A stretch of DNA of 64,000 bases from Flavobacterium gillisiae (lineage in GTDB: Bacteria > Bacteroidota > Bacteroidia > Flavobacteriales > Flavobacteriaceae). A program made the position numbers and the translations under genes. Below the pieces are notes generated by a model, which saw nothing but the letters and a program-made list of their open reading frames with translations, did not search any database and was not told where the DNA came from. Position 1 is the first letter of the stretch; the number at the start of each line of letters is the position of its first letter. This document shows positions 7,699 to 16,800 of this stretch, in pieces. The stretch lies in NCBI RefSeq assembly GCF_900107635.1, contig NZ_FNRD01000009.1, forward strand, positions 155,862 through 219,861, read 5' to 3'.

Positions 7699-9498
7699 TC
7701 ATTCAGTTACCATCTTGTAAAAGTCGACAATTTTTTTGGCTTTTGAAGCACCTATAACGTCAGAAATTTCCTTTTCGGTTGCTAATTTTAATCTTTTAAC
7801 ACTTTTAAAATGTTGAATTAACGCTAACATGGTTTTTTCACCAATCCCAGGAATCGATTCGATGGAAGAATTTAGCGCTGCTTTACTCCTTTGATCTCTA
7901 TGATGCGTAATCCCAAATCGATGCGCTTCATTTCGCAATTGCTGAATCACTTTCAAAGTTTCTGATTTTTTATCTAAATATAAAGGAACTGAATCCCCAG
8001 GATAAAATAGCTCTTCGAGCCTCTTGGCTATACCAATTATTGCTATTTTTCCTCGCAATCCTAAATCATCTATACTTTTTAGTGCCGCTGATAGCTGTCC
8101 TTTTCCTCCATCAATAATTATCAACTGTGGTAAAGGCTGATCTTCATCTAATAGCCTTTTATAACGTCGATACACTACTTCGGTCATTGACGCAAAATCA
8201 TCCGGCCCTTCAACCGTTTTTATATTAAAATGACGATAATCTTTCTTACTAGCTTTACCATCTTTAAAAACGACACAGGCAGCAACTGGATTTGTCCCTT
8301 GAATATTAGAATTATCAAAACATTCAATATGCCTTGGTTCAAATGACAATCGCAGATCTTTTTTCATTTGCGCCATAATTCTATTAGTATGCCTATCAGG
8401 ATCTACAATTTGCAATTGTTTCAACTGTTCAATTCTATAAAACTTCGCATTTCGAACAGAAAGATCCAGAATTTGTTTTTTATCCCCTAATTGCGGGACC
8501 GTTACTTTTAAATTCTCACCCAAATCAACTGGAAACGGAACAATAACTTCTCGAGATAATAATTGAAAACGCTCCCTGAGTTCTATTATTGCCAATTCTA
8601 ATAGTTCAGCATCCGTTTCCTCCAACTTCTTCTTGATTTCCATGGTATGAGATCGAATAATCGAGCCGTGTGAAATTTGTAAGAAATTCACATAAGCAGC
8701 ACTTTCGTCAGAAACAATCGAGAACACGTCAATATTCGTAATCTTTGGATTTACGATAGTAGAGCGCGATTGATAATTCTCAAGCACTTCGATCTTTTCC
8801 TTTATCTTTTGCGCTTCTTCAAAATGCATATCCTGGGCTAATTCAATCATGACTCTTTTGAAGTCTTTCATGCTTTCTTTGAAATTTCCTTTCAGTATTT
8901 CTCGAATGGCATCCACCTGCTTTTGATAATTCTCTAAAGATTCATACCCTTCGCAAGGCCCTTTACAATTGCCAATATGATATTCGAGACAAACCTTAAA
9001 CTTCCCACTTTCTATATTCGATTTACTTAAATCATAATTACAGGTTCTCAGTGGATAAAGCTCTTTTATTAGCTCTAAGATTGTATTTACCGTTTTAAAA
9101 CTAGTGTAAGGACCAAAATATTCCGAACCATCCTTTACCATTCTCCTTGTGGCAAAAATTCGAGCAAAAGGTTCTTTTTTTATGCATAACCAAGGATAGC
9201 TTTTGTCATCACGTAACAAAACATTATATCGTGGTTGCAACGTCTTTATAAGATTGTTTTCTAACAATAGCGCATCCGTTTCTGTAGGCACCACAATATG
9301 CTTTATGGTCACAATCTTTTTTACCAAAACATTCGTTTTGGCAGTATCGTGAATTTTATTGAAATAGGAAGAAACTCTTTTTTTTAAATTCTTGGATTTC
9401 CCTACATACAAGATTTTTCCGTCCTTATCATAATATTGATATACGCCGGGACCATCAGGCAAGGTTTGTATTTGAAGCGCTAGAGTTGGGTTTTGCAT
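7699..9498 (-). CDS. uvrC: excinuclease ABC subunit C
   Basis: Nucleotide excision repair nuclease that cuts both sides of a lesion in the UvrB-DNA complex. The 599-residue protein has, in order, the GIY-YIG domain (PGVYQYYDKDGKILYVGKSKNL near 15-38), a cysteine cluster (CLEYHIGNCKGPCEGY), a UvrB-binding UVR segment (HFEEAQKIKEKIEVLENY), the RNase H-like UvrC domain (ECFDNSNIQG, IIDGGKGQL) and a C-terminal helix-hairpin-helix (SIPGIGEKTMLALIQHF). A perfect TATCTTTG -7 box lies just upstream, so it has its own promoter. It is divergent from the aspartoacylase-like gene. Confidence 0.98.
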   Translation of the reverse strand: MQNPTLALQIQTLPDGPGVYQYYDKDGKILYVGKSKNLKKRVSSYFNKIHDTAKTNVLVKKIVTIKHIVVPTETDALLLENNLIKTLQPRYNVLLRDDKSYPWLCIKKEPFARIFATRRMVKDGSEYFGPYTSFKTVNTILELIKELYPLRTCNYDLSKSNIESGKFKVCLEYHIGNCKGPCEGYESLENYQKQVDAIREILKGNFKESMKDFKRVMIELAQDMHFEEAQKIKEKIEVLENYQSRSTIVNPKITNIDVFSIVSDESAAYVNFLQISHGSIIRSHTMEIKKKLEETDAELLELAIIELRERFQLLSREVIVPFPVDLGENLKVTVPQLGDKKQILDLSVRNAKFYRIEQLKQLQIVDPDRHTNRIMAQMKKDLRLSFEPRHIECFDNSNIQGTNPVAACVVFKDGKASKKDYRHFNIKTVEGPDDFASMTEVVYRRYKRLLDEDQPLPQLIIIDGGKGQLSAALKSIDDLGLRGKIAIIGIAKRLEELFYPGDSVPLYLDKKSETLKVIQQLRNEAHRFGITHHRDQRSKAALNSSIESIPGIGEKTMLALIQHFKSVKRLKLATEKEISDVIGASKAKKIVDFYKMVTE

Positions 9499-9513
9499 TA
9501 TAATGTTATTTCA

Positions 9514-9521
9514 CAAAGATA
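9514..9521 (-). promoter_or_regulatory. -7 box TATCTTTG for uvrC
   Basis: Exact TAnnTTTG match 16 bases upstream of the uvrC start on the minus strand. No clear -33 TTTG was seen. Confidence 0.5.
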
Positions 9522-9614
9522 CATCTTGATTCAGCGAGATGCATATCCATTCTTATTACTTTGGAGTTATTTATCTATTTAAGTCCAAACTTACGAATTA
9601 CAAATAATAATCTC

Positions 9615-9622
9615 TAATTTTG
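9615..9622 (+). promoter_or_regulatory. -7 box TAATTTTG for the aspartoacylase-like gene
   Basis: Exact TAnnTTTG match 16 bases before the ATG at 9638, facing away from the uvrC promoter. No -33 box was seen. Confidence 0.45.
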
Positions 9623-9637
9623 GTTTTTTAAAACATC

Positions 9638-10606
9638 ATGAAAAACATCAAACCCATAGTAATTTTAGGAGAATCCATTTTGCCAGGCGAAAGCAAAACA
9701 ATTGATATGGAAATTGCTAAACTACATAACACCGCAGAACTAAAAATTCCAATAATAGTTAGACGTTCTAAAATCGATGGTCCGGTGGTCCTTTTCTCAG
9801 CGGGAATTCATGGTGACGAAATCAATGGAGTTGAGATTGTACGCCAACTGATCACTAAGAAAATTAACAGACCAAAAAAAGGAACCATCATTTGTATCCC
9901 CATAATTAACATGTTTGGTTTTCTTAACAAAAGCAGAAAATTTCCTGATGGCAGAGACTTGAATCGCGTTTTTCCAGGAAGCAAAAGTGGTTCTCTTGCC
10001 AGCCGTTTCGCATACCATATGCTTACTGAAATTATGCCCTTAGTTGATTACGCAGTTGATTTTCATGCAGGAGGCGCTAGCAGATTCAATGCTCCTCAAA
10101 TTCGGCTCGCTCCGAACAATCCGGAATTAAAAACTTTGGCCGATGTATTTAACGCTCCGTTTACTTTATATTCTAAAAACATTGCAGGTTCTTTCAGAAA
10201 TTCAAGTCATAAATTGAATGTACAAATGTTGCTTTTTGAAGGCGGAAAATCCCTTGACATTGACGAGTCTGTTTCAGATGCAGGAGTGCAAGGCGTAAAA
10301 CGGATCTTAAGACATCTTGATATGTTAGATCCAAAAATCAGCGTTGAGGAACCAGAATCTGAAACCATTTATATTGAAAAATCGGCTTGGATACGAGCAC
10401 AATGTTCGGGTATGTTACACGATAATGGGTGTATAGGACGTTATGTGCAAAAAGGCACTCTTCTCGCTATCATTACAGATCCTTTTGGAGAGTTTGAACG
10501 AAAAGTGAACGCACCTAACGATGGCTATATCATCAATGCAAACCTTTCTCCTATTGTTTATCAAGGTGATGCCGTCTACCATATTAGCAAGACTTTGAAA
10601 ACCTAA
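9638..10606 (+). CDS. succinylglutamate desuccinylase/aspartoacylase-family zinc hydrolase
   Basis: Zinc-dependent deacylase of the M14-like AstE/AspA family, 322 residues. Zinc ligands are visible as His58 and Glu61 in AGIHGDEINGVE and His143 in DFHAGG. The conserved RDLNRVFPG segment lies near 106-114. The C-terminal region (about 240-320) forms a small beta domain with a biotinyl-lipoyl-like look. The real substrate cannot be read from sequence; relatives act on N-acyl amino acids or related amides. A PLP decarboxylase follows 56 bases downstream on the same strand. Confidence 0.88.
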   Translation: MKNIKPIVILGESILPGESKTIDMEIAKLHNTAELKIPIIVRRSKIDGPVVLFSAGIHGDEINGVEIVRQLITKKINRPKKGTIICIPIINMFGFLNKSRKFPDGRDLNRVFPGSKSGSLASRFAYHMLTEIMPLVDYAVDFHAGGASRFNAPQIRLAPNNPELKTLADVFNAPFTLYSKNIAGSFRNSSHKLNVQMLLFEGGKSLDIDESVSDAGVQGVKRILRHLDMLDPKISVEEPESETIYIEKSAWIRAQCSGMLHDNGCIGRYVQKGTLLAIITDPFGEFERKVNAPNDGYIINANLSPIVYQGDAVYHISKTLKT

Positions 10607-10662
10607 CAATTATCATATTTTTATTCATGTTGCCTCAGTAGTTTTGAATAAAAATTACAAGC

Positions 10663-11925
10663 ATGCAATTCTGGAAAAAATTATCACAAATAGAAAGACA
10701 AGAACGCATTCAAAAAGCGTTAAATGAAAATGTAAATTTCGCAAAGGATACTTCGTTAGGATATCCAGCATCTAAATTAGACGGAAAAGTATTCTATAGC
10801 GATGCTCCTTTCCTGAAAGACGCCCCTACATTACAGACTTACGTAGCTAACCCAAATCATATCGGCTGTCATACACTTGGCACTTCAGAGAAAGCATTCA
10901 AAGGAACCCAAGAAATGGAACGGGAAGTCTTAAATGTTCTTGCTGTAGACATTTTCAAAGCGCAACCCGATTCTTTTGACGGATATATTGCTCCAGGAGG
11001 AACAGAAGCAAACATTCAAGCCATCTGGATTTATCGCAATTATTTCATGTACAAACAAAATGCAAAACTTTCTGAAATTGCCATTATCGCCTCAGAAGAC
11101 ACGCATTATTCCATTCCTAAAGCGGCTAACTTATTAATGCTAGACTGGCTAAACATTCCAGTCGATTTTGACACACGTCTTATCGATGTTTTTGCATTGG
11201 AAACTAGCATTATCAATGCGAAAGAAAGAGGAAAAAAATATTTTATTGTAGTTTCAAATATGGGAACCACGATGTTTGGCGCAGTTGACAACCCAGACGA
11301 CTATACCCAAATCCTAGAAAAACATAAGTTAAAATACAAACTGCATATTGATGCTGCTTATGGCGGTTTCGTATATCCATTCAGCAACAAAGACAGCGTC
11401 ATCAATTTTGACAATCCAAAAATCAGCTCCATTACTATTGATGCGCATAAAATGCTTCAGGCACCTTATGGCACAGGAGTTTTTATTTGCAAAAAAGGAT
11501 TAATTGAGAATGTACTGACCAAAGAAGCCGAATATGTCGAAGGAATGGATCTAACCCTTTGCGGAAGTAGATCTGGAGCCAATGCCGTAGCGGTTTGGAT
11601 GATTTTATTTACCTATGGTCATTTTGGATGGTGCGAAAAAATTAGAGTTTTACAAATGAGAACCGAATGGCTGTGTGAAAAACTAGATGAATTACAGGTT
11701 TCTTATTTTAGAGAGCCGTTTATGAATATCGTGACTATTCCTGCCCAATTCATCACAAAAACATTGGAAGAGAAATACGATTTAGTTCCTCAAAAGCATG
11801 GCGGTGATAATGAATGGTATAAAATTGTGATTATGGATCATGTTGAAGTAGATCATTTGAGTACTTTTATAGCAGATTTAAAAGAGACCATCCATGCAAA
11901 AAAAGGAATTACGCTCGAAGTATAA
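10663..11925 (+). CDS. group II PLP-dependent decarboxylase
   Basis: A 420-residue fold-type I PLP enzyme of the group II amino-acid decarboxylase family (histidine, glutamate and aromatic acids). The cofactor lysine is Lys263 in TIDAHKM. The PLP-phosphate region is PGGTEANIQA, and the HIDAAYGG segment holds the Asp that contacts the pyridine nitrogen. The short size (no 450+ form) and the SNMGTTMFGAVD segment resemble histidine-decarboxylase-like members, but the substrate is uncertain. Its last 32 bases overlap the start of the formyl-THF cyclo-ligase gene, so the two are translated from one message. Confidence 0.85.
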   Translation: MQFWKKLSQIERQERIQKALNENVNFAKDTSLGYPASKLDGKVFYSDAPFLKDAPTLQTYVANPNHIGCHTLGTSEKAFKGTQEMEREVLNVLAVDIFKAQPDSFDGYIAPGGTEANIQAIWIYRNYFMYKQNAKLSEIAIIASEDTHYSIPKAANLLMLDWLNIPVDFDTRLIDVFALETSIINAKERGKKYFIVVSNMGTTMFGAVDNPDDYTQILEKHKLKYKLHIDAAYGGFVYPFSNKDSVINFDNPKISSITIDAHKMLQAPYGTGVFICKKGLIENVLTKEAEYVEGMDLTLCGSRSGANAVAVWMILFTYGHFGWCEKIRVLQMRTEWLCEKLDELQVSYFREPFMNIVTIPAQFITKTLEEKYDLVPQKHGGDNEWYKIVIMDHVEVDHLSTFIADLKETIHAKKGITLEV

Positions 11926-12460
11926 AGCCTTAAGAAGCCAACTTTCTGAAAACGATGTAGAAACCATGAGTATGGCTATTGCCAATCAGTTGCTTGCAAT
12001 GCCTATTTGGGACAAGACATATTTTCATATTTTTCTACCCATTACAGAGCAAAAAGAAGTAGATACAGAATTAATCCTACACTTGCTTTCTGGAAAAGAC
12101 AAAGAAATTCTCATTTCAAAAGCCGATTTTGAAACTCGAAAGATGACTCATTTCCTTTTGACTGACAATACCAAAATCAAGAAAAACGAGTATAACATCC
12201 CAGAACCCGTTGACGGAATCGAAGTTCCTTCAAATAAAATTGAGGTTGTTTTTATACCGTTATTGGCTTACGACAAACAAGGCCATCGTGTGGGCTATGG
12301 CAAAGGTTTTTATGACCGCTTTTTAGGGGAATGCACCCCAGAAACCATAAAGATTGGGCTTTCGTTTTTTGAAGCTGAAGAGTCGATTAAAGACACTCAT
12401 GATGACGACATCCGGATGGATTATTGTATCACTCCAAAAAATAGCTATAATTTCAAATAA
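11894..12460 (+). CDS. 5-formyltetrahydrofolate cyclo-ligase
   Basis: ATP-dependent enzyme converting 5-formyl-THF to 5,10-methenyl-THF, which recycles folate. The 188-residue length is standard. Signature segments are the basic N-terminus (KKELRSKYKALRSQLS) and the nucleotide-binding motif GYGKGFYDRFL near 135-145. The start codon lies inside the decarboxylase gene, out of frame, with a 32-base overlap. The long overlap argues for tight co-expression with the PLP decarboxylase. E. coli calls this gene ygfA (fau). Confidence 0.93.
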   Translation: MQKKELRSKYKALRSQLSENDVETMSMAIANQLLAMPIWDKTYFHIFLPITEQKEVDTELILHLLSGKDKEILISKADFETRKMTHFLLTDNTKIKKNEYNIPEPVDGIEVPSNKIEVVFIPLLAYDKQGHRVGYGKGFYDRFLGECTPETIKIGLSFFEAEESIKDTHDDDIRMDYCITPKNSYNFK

Positions 12461-12498
12461 TAAAACCTAATTTCGCAGCCTAAAAAATATTTTAAATT

Positions 12499-12693
12499 AT
12501 GAAAGTTACTAAAACTTCAAAATTTGTTATGACCGTTATGGTTATTCTGTTTACTATATCATTGTCAAGTTGTAGCTTCAGAACTACAACAAACAAGTCA
12601 AATTATAAAGCAAAAAGAATCCCTCCAGGGCAAGCCAAAAAAATTAATGGTAGTAAAAGCGCAAAATATTATGCTCCTGGGCATAATAAATAA
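12499..12693 (+). CDS. small lipoprotein of unknown function
   Basis: 64 residues. A hydrophobic signal ends in SLSSC (Cys about 27), a good lipobox. The short basic mature part contains IPPGQAKKINGSKSAKYYAPGHNK, a tail I recognise as recurring in small Bacteroidota lipoproteins. These are sometimes labelled quinol oxidase subunit 4, which the sequence does not support. It lies 38 bases after the cyclo-ligase and directly before a strong terminator, so it is probably the last gene of that operon. Confidence 0.75.
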   Translation: MKVTKTSKFVMTVMVILFTISLSSCSFRTTTNKSNYKAKRIPPGQAKKINGSKSAKYYAPGHNK

Positions 12694-12694
12694 T

Positions 12695-12733
12695 AAAAAA
12701 AGACCAACTCAGATATGAATTGGTCTTTTTTTT
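12695..12733. terminator. bidirectional intrinsic terminator
   Basis: The stem AAAAAAAGACCAA / TTGGTCTTTTTTT has A and T runs on both sides, between the converging small lipoprotein gene and lspA. It serves both strands. Confidence 0.85.
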
Positions 12734-12749
12734 ATCTGAGTTTTTAAGT

Positions 12750-13349
12750 CTAACTCTTATGAAAAGCTTTTTTATTGAAAAATATTAATATCCCTACACC
12801 TGTAGAAATGGCCATGTCAGCTATATTGAAGATGGCATTGAAAAAAGTAAAATCTTTACCACCCCAAAGAGGCAACCAGCTAGGCAGAGTTCCATGCCAA
12901 AACGGAAAATAAAACATATCCACTACTTTACCATGAAAATAAGTGCCATATGGTTGATCTGAAAATAGAGTGGCCAATTGAGAGTGACTGTCGTCAAAAA
13001 TTACACCGTAAAAAACAGAGTCAATTATGTTCCCGAAAGCACCTGCAAGTATTAAAGCAATCGCTACTATCAAATAATTTGAACTGTGTTTCTTCTCAAC
13101 TGAGTCCCACAACCAATACCCAATTCCACCAACAGCAACTAGTCTAAATAGTGTTAGAATTAATTTACCGTAGGTTCCTGGAATTTCAGTACCCCATGCC
13201 ATTCCTTCATTTTCGATGAATAGAATCTTGAACCATCTAAAAACTTCTACTTCTTCTCCTAATACAAAACTAGTTTTGACATATATTTTAGAAACTTGAT
13301 CAACAATTAATATAATGAAGATAAGTAGATACGCTTTTCGTAATGACAT
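12750..13349 (-). CDS. lspA: lipoprotein signal peptidase (signal peptidase II)
   Basis: Inner-membrane aspartic protease that removes the signal peptide of prolipoproteins; the many lipoproteins in this window depend on it. The protein has 199 residues and four membrane segments. Catalytic aspartates are Asp144 (KVVDMFYFPFW) and Asp178 (FNIADMAIS). The usual GNxxD block (AGAFGNIID, 103-110) is separated from VVDM by an insertion of roughly 25 residues relative to E. coli LspA, which makes it longer than the usual 160-170. A perfect TACTTTTG box upstream gives it its own promoter besides the ileS-dksA unit. Confidence 0.96.
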   Translation of the reverse strand: MSLRKAYLLIFIILIVDQVSKIYVKTSFVLGEEVEVFRWFKILFIENEGMAWGTEIPGTYGKLILTLFRLVAVGGIGYWLWDSVEKKHSSNYLIVAIALILAGAFGNIIDSVFYGVIFDDSHSQLATLFSDQPYGTYFHGKVVDMFYFPFWHGTLPSWLPLWGGKDFTFFNAIFNIADMAISTGVGILIFFNKKAFHKS

Positions 13350-13369
13350 TTTATAAATTTTAAGTGGCG

Positions 13370-13377
13370 CAAAAGTA
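13370..13377 (-). promoter_or_regulatory. -7 box TACTTTTG for lspA
   Basis: Exact TAnnTTTG match 21 bases before the lspA start on the minus strand, placed after the hairpin that ends the dksA-like gene. Confidence 0.5.
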
Positions 13378-13394
13378 GTTAAATTCTAAAAAAT

Positions 13395-13444
13395 AAATTC
13401 CAAATCCCAATAATTTTATAAGTTATTATTGGAATTTGGAATTT
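13395..13444 (-). terminator. hairpin terminator after the dksA-like gene
   Basis: A 19-bp stem with one mismatch (arms 13395-13413 and 13426-13444) built from AAATTCCAAAT-type sequence and followed on the minus strand by a T-rich run. It separates the ileS-dksA-like unit from lspA. The same AAATTCCAAAT words recur at 41884-41935. Confidence 0.6.
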
Positions 13445-13466
13445 TACTATTGAAATTTTAAATTTC

Positions 13467-13847
13467 TTATCGTTGCAAGTTTTTAGCTTCTATACTCATG
13501 GTTGCATGAGGAACAATTTTTAATCGATCTTTGCTAATTAGCTTACCTGTAACTCTACATACACCGTATGTTTTATTCTCTACACGGAATAATGCATTTT
13601 TTAAATCACGGATAAACTTCTCCTGACGGATCGCTAACTGTGAGTTTGCTTCTTTAGACATAGATTCGCTTCCTTCCTCGAATGCTTTGAATGTAGGTGA
13701 TGTATCATCAGTTCCATTATTCAAATCATTCATGTAAGCACTCTTAATCAAATCTAAATCAAACTGTGCTTTGTGAATTTTATTTAGAATTATCTCTTTG
13801 AACTCTGCCAAATCAGCGTCAGAGTATCTTGTTGGTGCCTCTACCAT
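13467..13847 (-). CDS. TraR/DksA-family protein with a degenerate zinc finger
   Basis: 126 residues with a coiled N-terminal part and a C-terminal KTYGVCRVTGKLISKDRL...PHATMSIEAK segment that aligns with the DksA zinc finger. Only one of the four finger cysteines is left, so zinc binding as in E. coli DksA is unlikely. In that family the coiled coil enters the RNA polymerase secondary channel and modulates promoters with ppGpp; a similar role here is inference. It starts three bases after the ileS stop and is clearly in its operon. The cysteine-poor form is usual in flavobacteria as far as I know. Confidence 0.85.
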   Translation of the reverse strand: MVEAPTRYSDADLAEFKEIILNKIHKAQFDLDLIKSAYMNDLNNGTDDTSPTFKAFEEGSESMSKEANSQLAIRQEKFIRDLKNALFRVENKTYGVCRVTGKLISKDRLKIVPHATMSIEAKNLQR

Positions 13848-13850
13848 AAT

Positions 13851-16800
13851 CTAATTATTTGTAATTAATATTTTCGTTTTTACGTCGTCAAATTCTATTT
13901 CAATTCCATCACTGATACTATCTTCAAAAACCAATTCTTCTGTTAGTGTTTCTGATTTAATATAGTCCACATTCGGTTTTACCGCCTCTTCTAAAATGTC
14001 ATTCTTTTGCAAATGCACTTTTATTTTATCCGTCACTTCAAATCCCGAATCCTTTCTGATGTTTTGAATTCTGTTCACTAACTCTCTTGCAATTCCTTCT
14101 TTTTTCAATTCCGGAGAAATAACAATGTCAAGCGCAACCGTTATTCCATTGGAGTTAGCAACCAACCATCCTTCAATATCTTGGGACGAAATTTCCACAT
14201 CTTCTATTGTTAAAGTTATGCTTTTTCCAGCAATAACAAGCTCTAAGGTTCCATTGCTCTCCAATTGATTGATTTTTTCAGCAGAAAAACCCTGTATCTC
14301 TTTGGAAATCAACCCCATGTCTTTTCCAAAACGAGGCCCTAGTGTCTTGAAATTTGGCTTAATTTGCTTCACTAAAACTCCAGAGGCATCATCTAAAAAT
14401 AAGATTTCTTTAACATTTACCTCCGCTTTTATAAGGTCAGAAACCGCTTCAATTTCAAGCCTTTGCTTCTCGTCAAGTACCGGAATCATTACCTTTTGTA
14501 AAGGTTGACGCACTTTAATCATTTCCTTTTTACGGAGTGACAAAACTAATGACGAGATAGTCTGTGCCTTCTGCATTTTACTCTCTAACAATTTATTAAC
14601 AAAGTTTTCAACGTGTTTTGGAAACTCTGCCAAATGTACACTGTCAAATTTTTCTGACTGTGTTGCTAAAGTTAAGTCTCTGTAAAGCTTGTCCATAAAG
14701 AAGGGCGCAATAGGCGCTCCTAATTTACTAATCGTCAATAAACAGGTATATAATGTTTGGTAAGCTGCAATTTTATCCTGTGCATACTCCCCTTTCCAAA
14801 AACGTCTTCTGCACAAACGAACGTACCAGTTACTTAAATTTTCCTGTACGAAATCAGAAATCGCACGAGCTGCTTTTGTAGGCTCATAATCGGCATAGAA
14901 ACTATCTACATCTTTTATCAATGTATTCAATTCTGAAATAATCCATTGATCGATTTCAGGTCGTTCATTTAATGGAATTTCAGCTTCCTCATATTTAAAT
15001 CCGTCGATGTTAGCATACAAACTAAAGAACGAATACGTATTGTACAAGGTTCCAAAGAACTTTCTGCGAACCTCAGCAATTCCTTCAAGGTCAAATTTCA
15101 AATTGTCCCAAGGATTTGCATTCGATATCATATACCATCTTGTGGCATCCGGACCGTATTCAGCTAATGTTTCAAAAGGATCTGCTGCATTCCCTAAACG
15201 TTTAGACATTTTTTGTCCGTTTTTGTCTAAGACTAATCCATTTGAAACTACATTTTTATAGGCTACTTTATCAAAAACCAAAGTCGCAATCGCGTGTAAA
15301 GTATAAAACCATCCACGGGTTTGATCCACACCTTCAGCAATGAAATCAGCCGGAAAATCTTTATTCTCGTCAATTTTATCTTTATTTTCAAAAGGATAAT
15401 GCCATTGTGCATAAGGCATTGATCCACTATCAAACCAAACGTCAATCAAATCAGCTTCACGCGTCATTGGTTTTCCTGAAGCAGAAACTAAGGTAATTTC
15501 ATCGACTACATTTTTATGTAAATCAATTAAATCATAGTTTTCTTCATCCATATTTCCAATTTCGAATCCTTTGAAAGGGTTCTCTTTTTGGAATCCGGCC
15601 TGAATTGATTTTTCTATTTCGTTGTATAATTCCTCTACTGAACCTATTAGAATTTCTTCTTGTTTGTCTTCTGTTCTCCAGATTGGCAATGGGATTCCCC
15701 AGAACCTTGAACGAGATAAATTCCAGTCATTGGCATTTTTTATCCAGTTTCCAAAACGTCCTTCTCCTGTCGATTTTGGCTTCCAGTTAATCGTTTCGTT
15801 CAAGTCAAACATTCTGTCTCTTACCTCAGTAATTTTTATAAACCAAGAGTCAAGCGGATAGTATAAAATGGGCTTGTCCGTTCTCCAACAATGCGGATAA
15901 CTGTGGACATATTTCTCTACTTTAAATGCTTTGTTTTCTTCTTTTAAACGAATTGCAAGTTCTACATCAATAGAACGATCTGGCGCTTCACCATCTTCAT
16001 AATATTCGTTTTTCACATATTTACCAGCATATTCACCCATATGTGAAGTGAATTTTCCTTGTAAATCTACTAATGGAACCGGAGTACCACTTTCATCCAA
16101 AACCAATAATGGCGGAACTTCAGGTGTCGCTTCTTTGGCAACTTTTGCATCATCTGCTCCAAATGTTGGTGCCGTATGTACAATTCCTGTTCCGTCCTCG
16201 ATGGTAACAAAATCTCCTGAAATTACTCTAAAAGCATTTTCTGGGTTTTGATAAGGTAATGCGAATGGCAATAATTGCTCGTAACGAATTCCAACTAAAT
16301 CAGCCCCTTTACATTCTGCAAGAATCTGGTATGGAATTTTTTTATCTCCTTCTTTGAAATTTTCAAAATCAGCAAGGTCTTTACTTTCATAAAATCCTTT
16401 CCCGAACTGTTTTCCAACTAAATTCTTAGCCAAAACAACATTCGTTAATGAAAAAGTATATTGATTGAAGGTTTTTACTAAAACGTACTCAATTTTTGGA
16501 CCTACAGTCAAAGCGGTATTCGATGGTAAAGTCCAAGGCGTTGTTGTCCAAGCCAAGAAATAAACCTCATCAAGATCTAAAACTGATAATTTATAATGTT
16601 GTAGATTTTTTGAACTGATGTAATCATAAAACTTCGAACATAATAGTTCTCTTGACGATTCCAAAACTTTGAATTGCGCTACAACCGTTGTATCAGTTAC
16701 ATCTCTATAACTTCCTGGCTGATTCACCTCATGCGAACTCAATCCTGTTCCTGCTTTTGGAGAATATGGTTGAATGGTGTAGCCTTTGTACATCAAATCT

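Noticed and set aside
12499..12693. Reading the small lipoprotein as a quinol oxidase subunit
   Set aside because: No membrane-spanning oxidase features; only a lipobox and a short basic tail.
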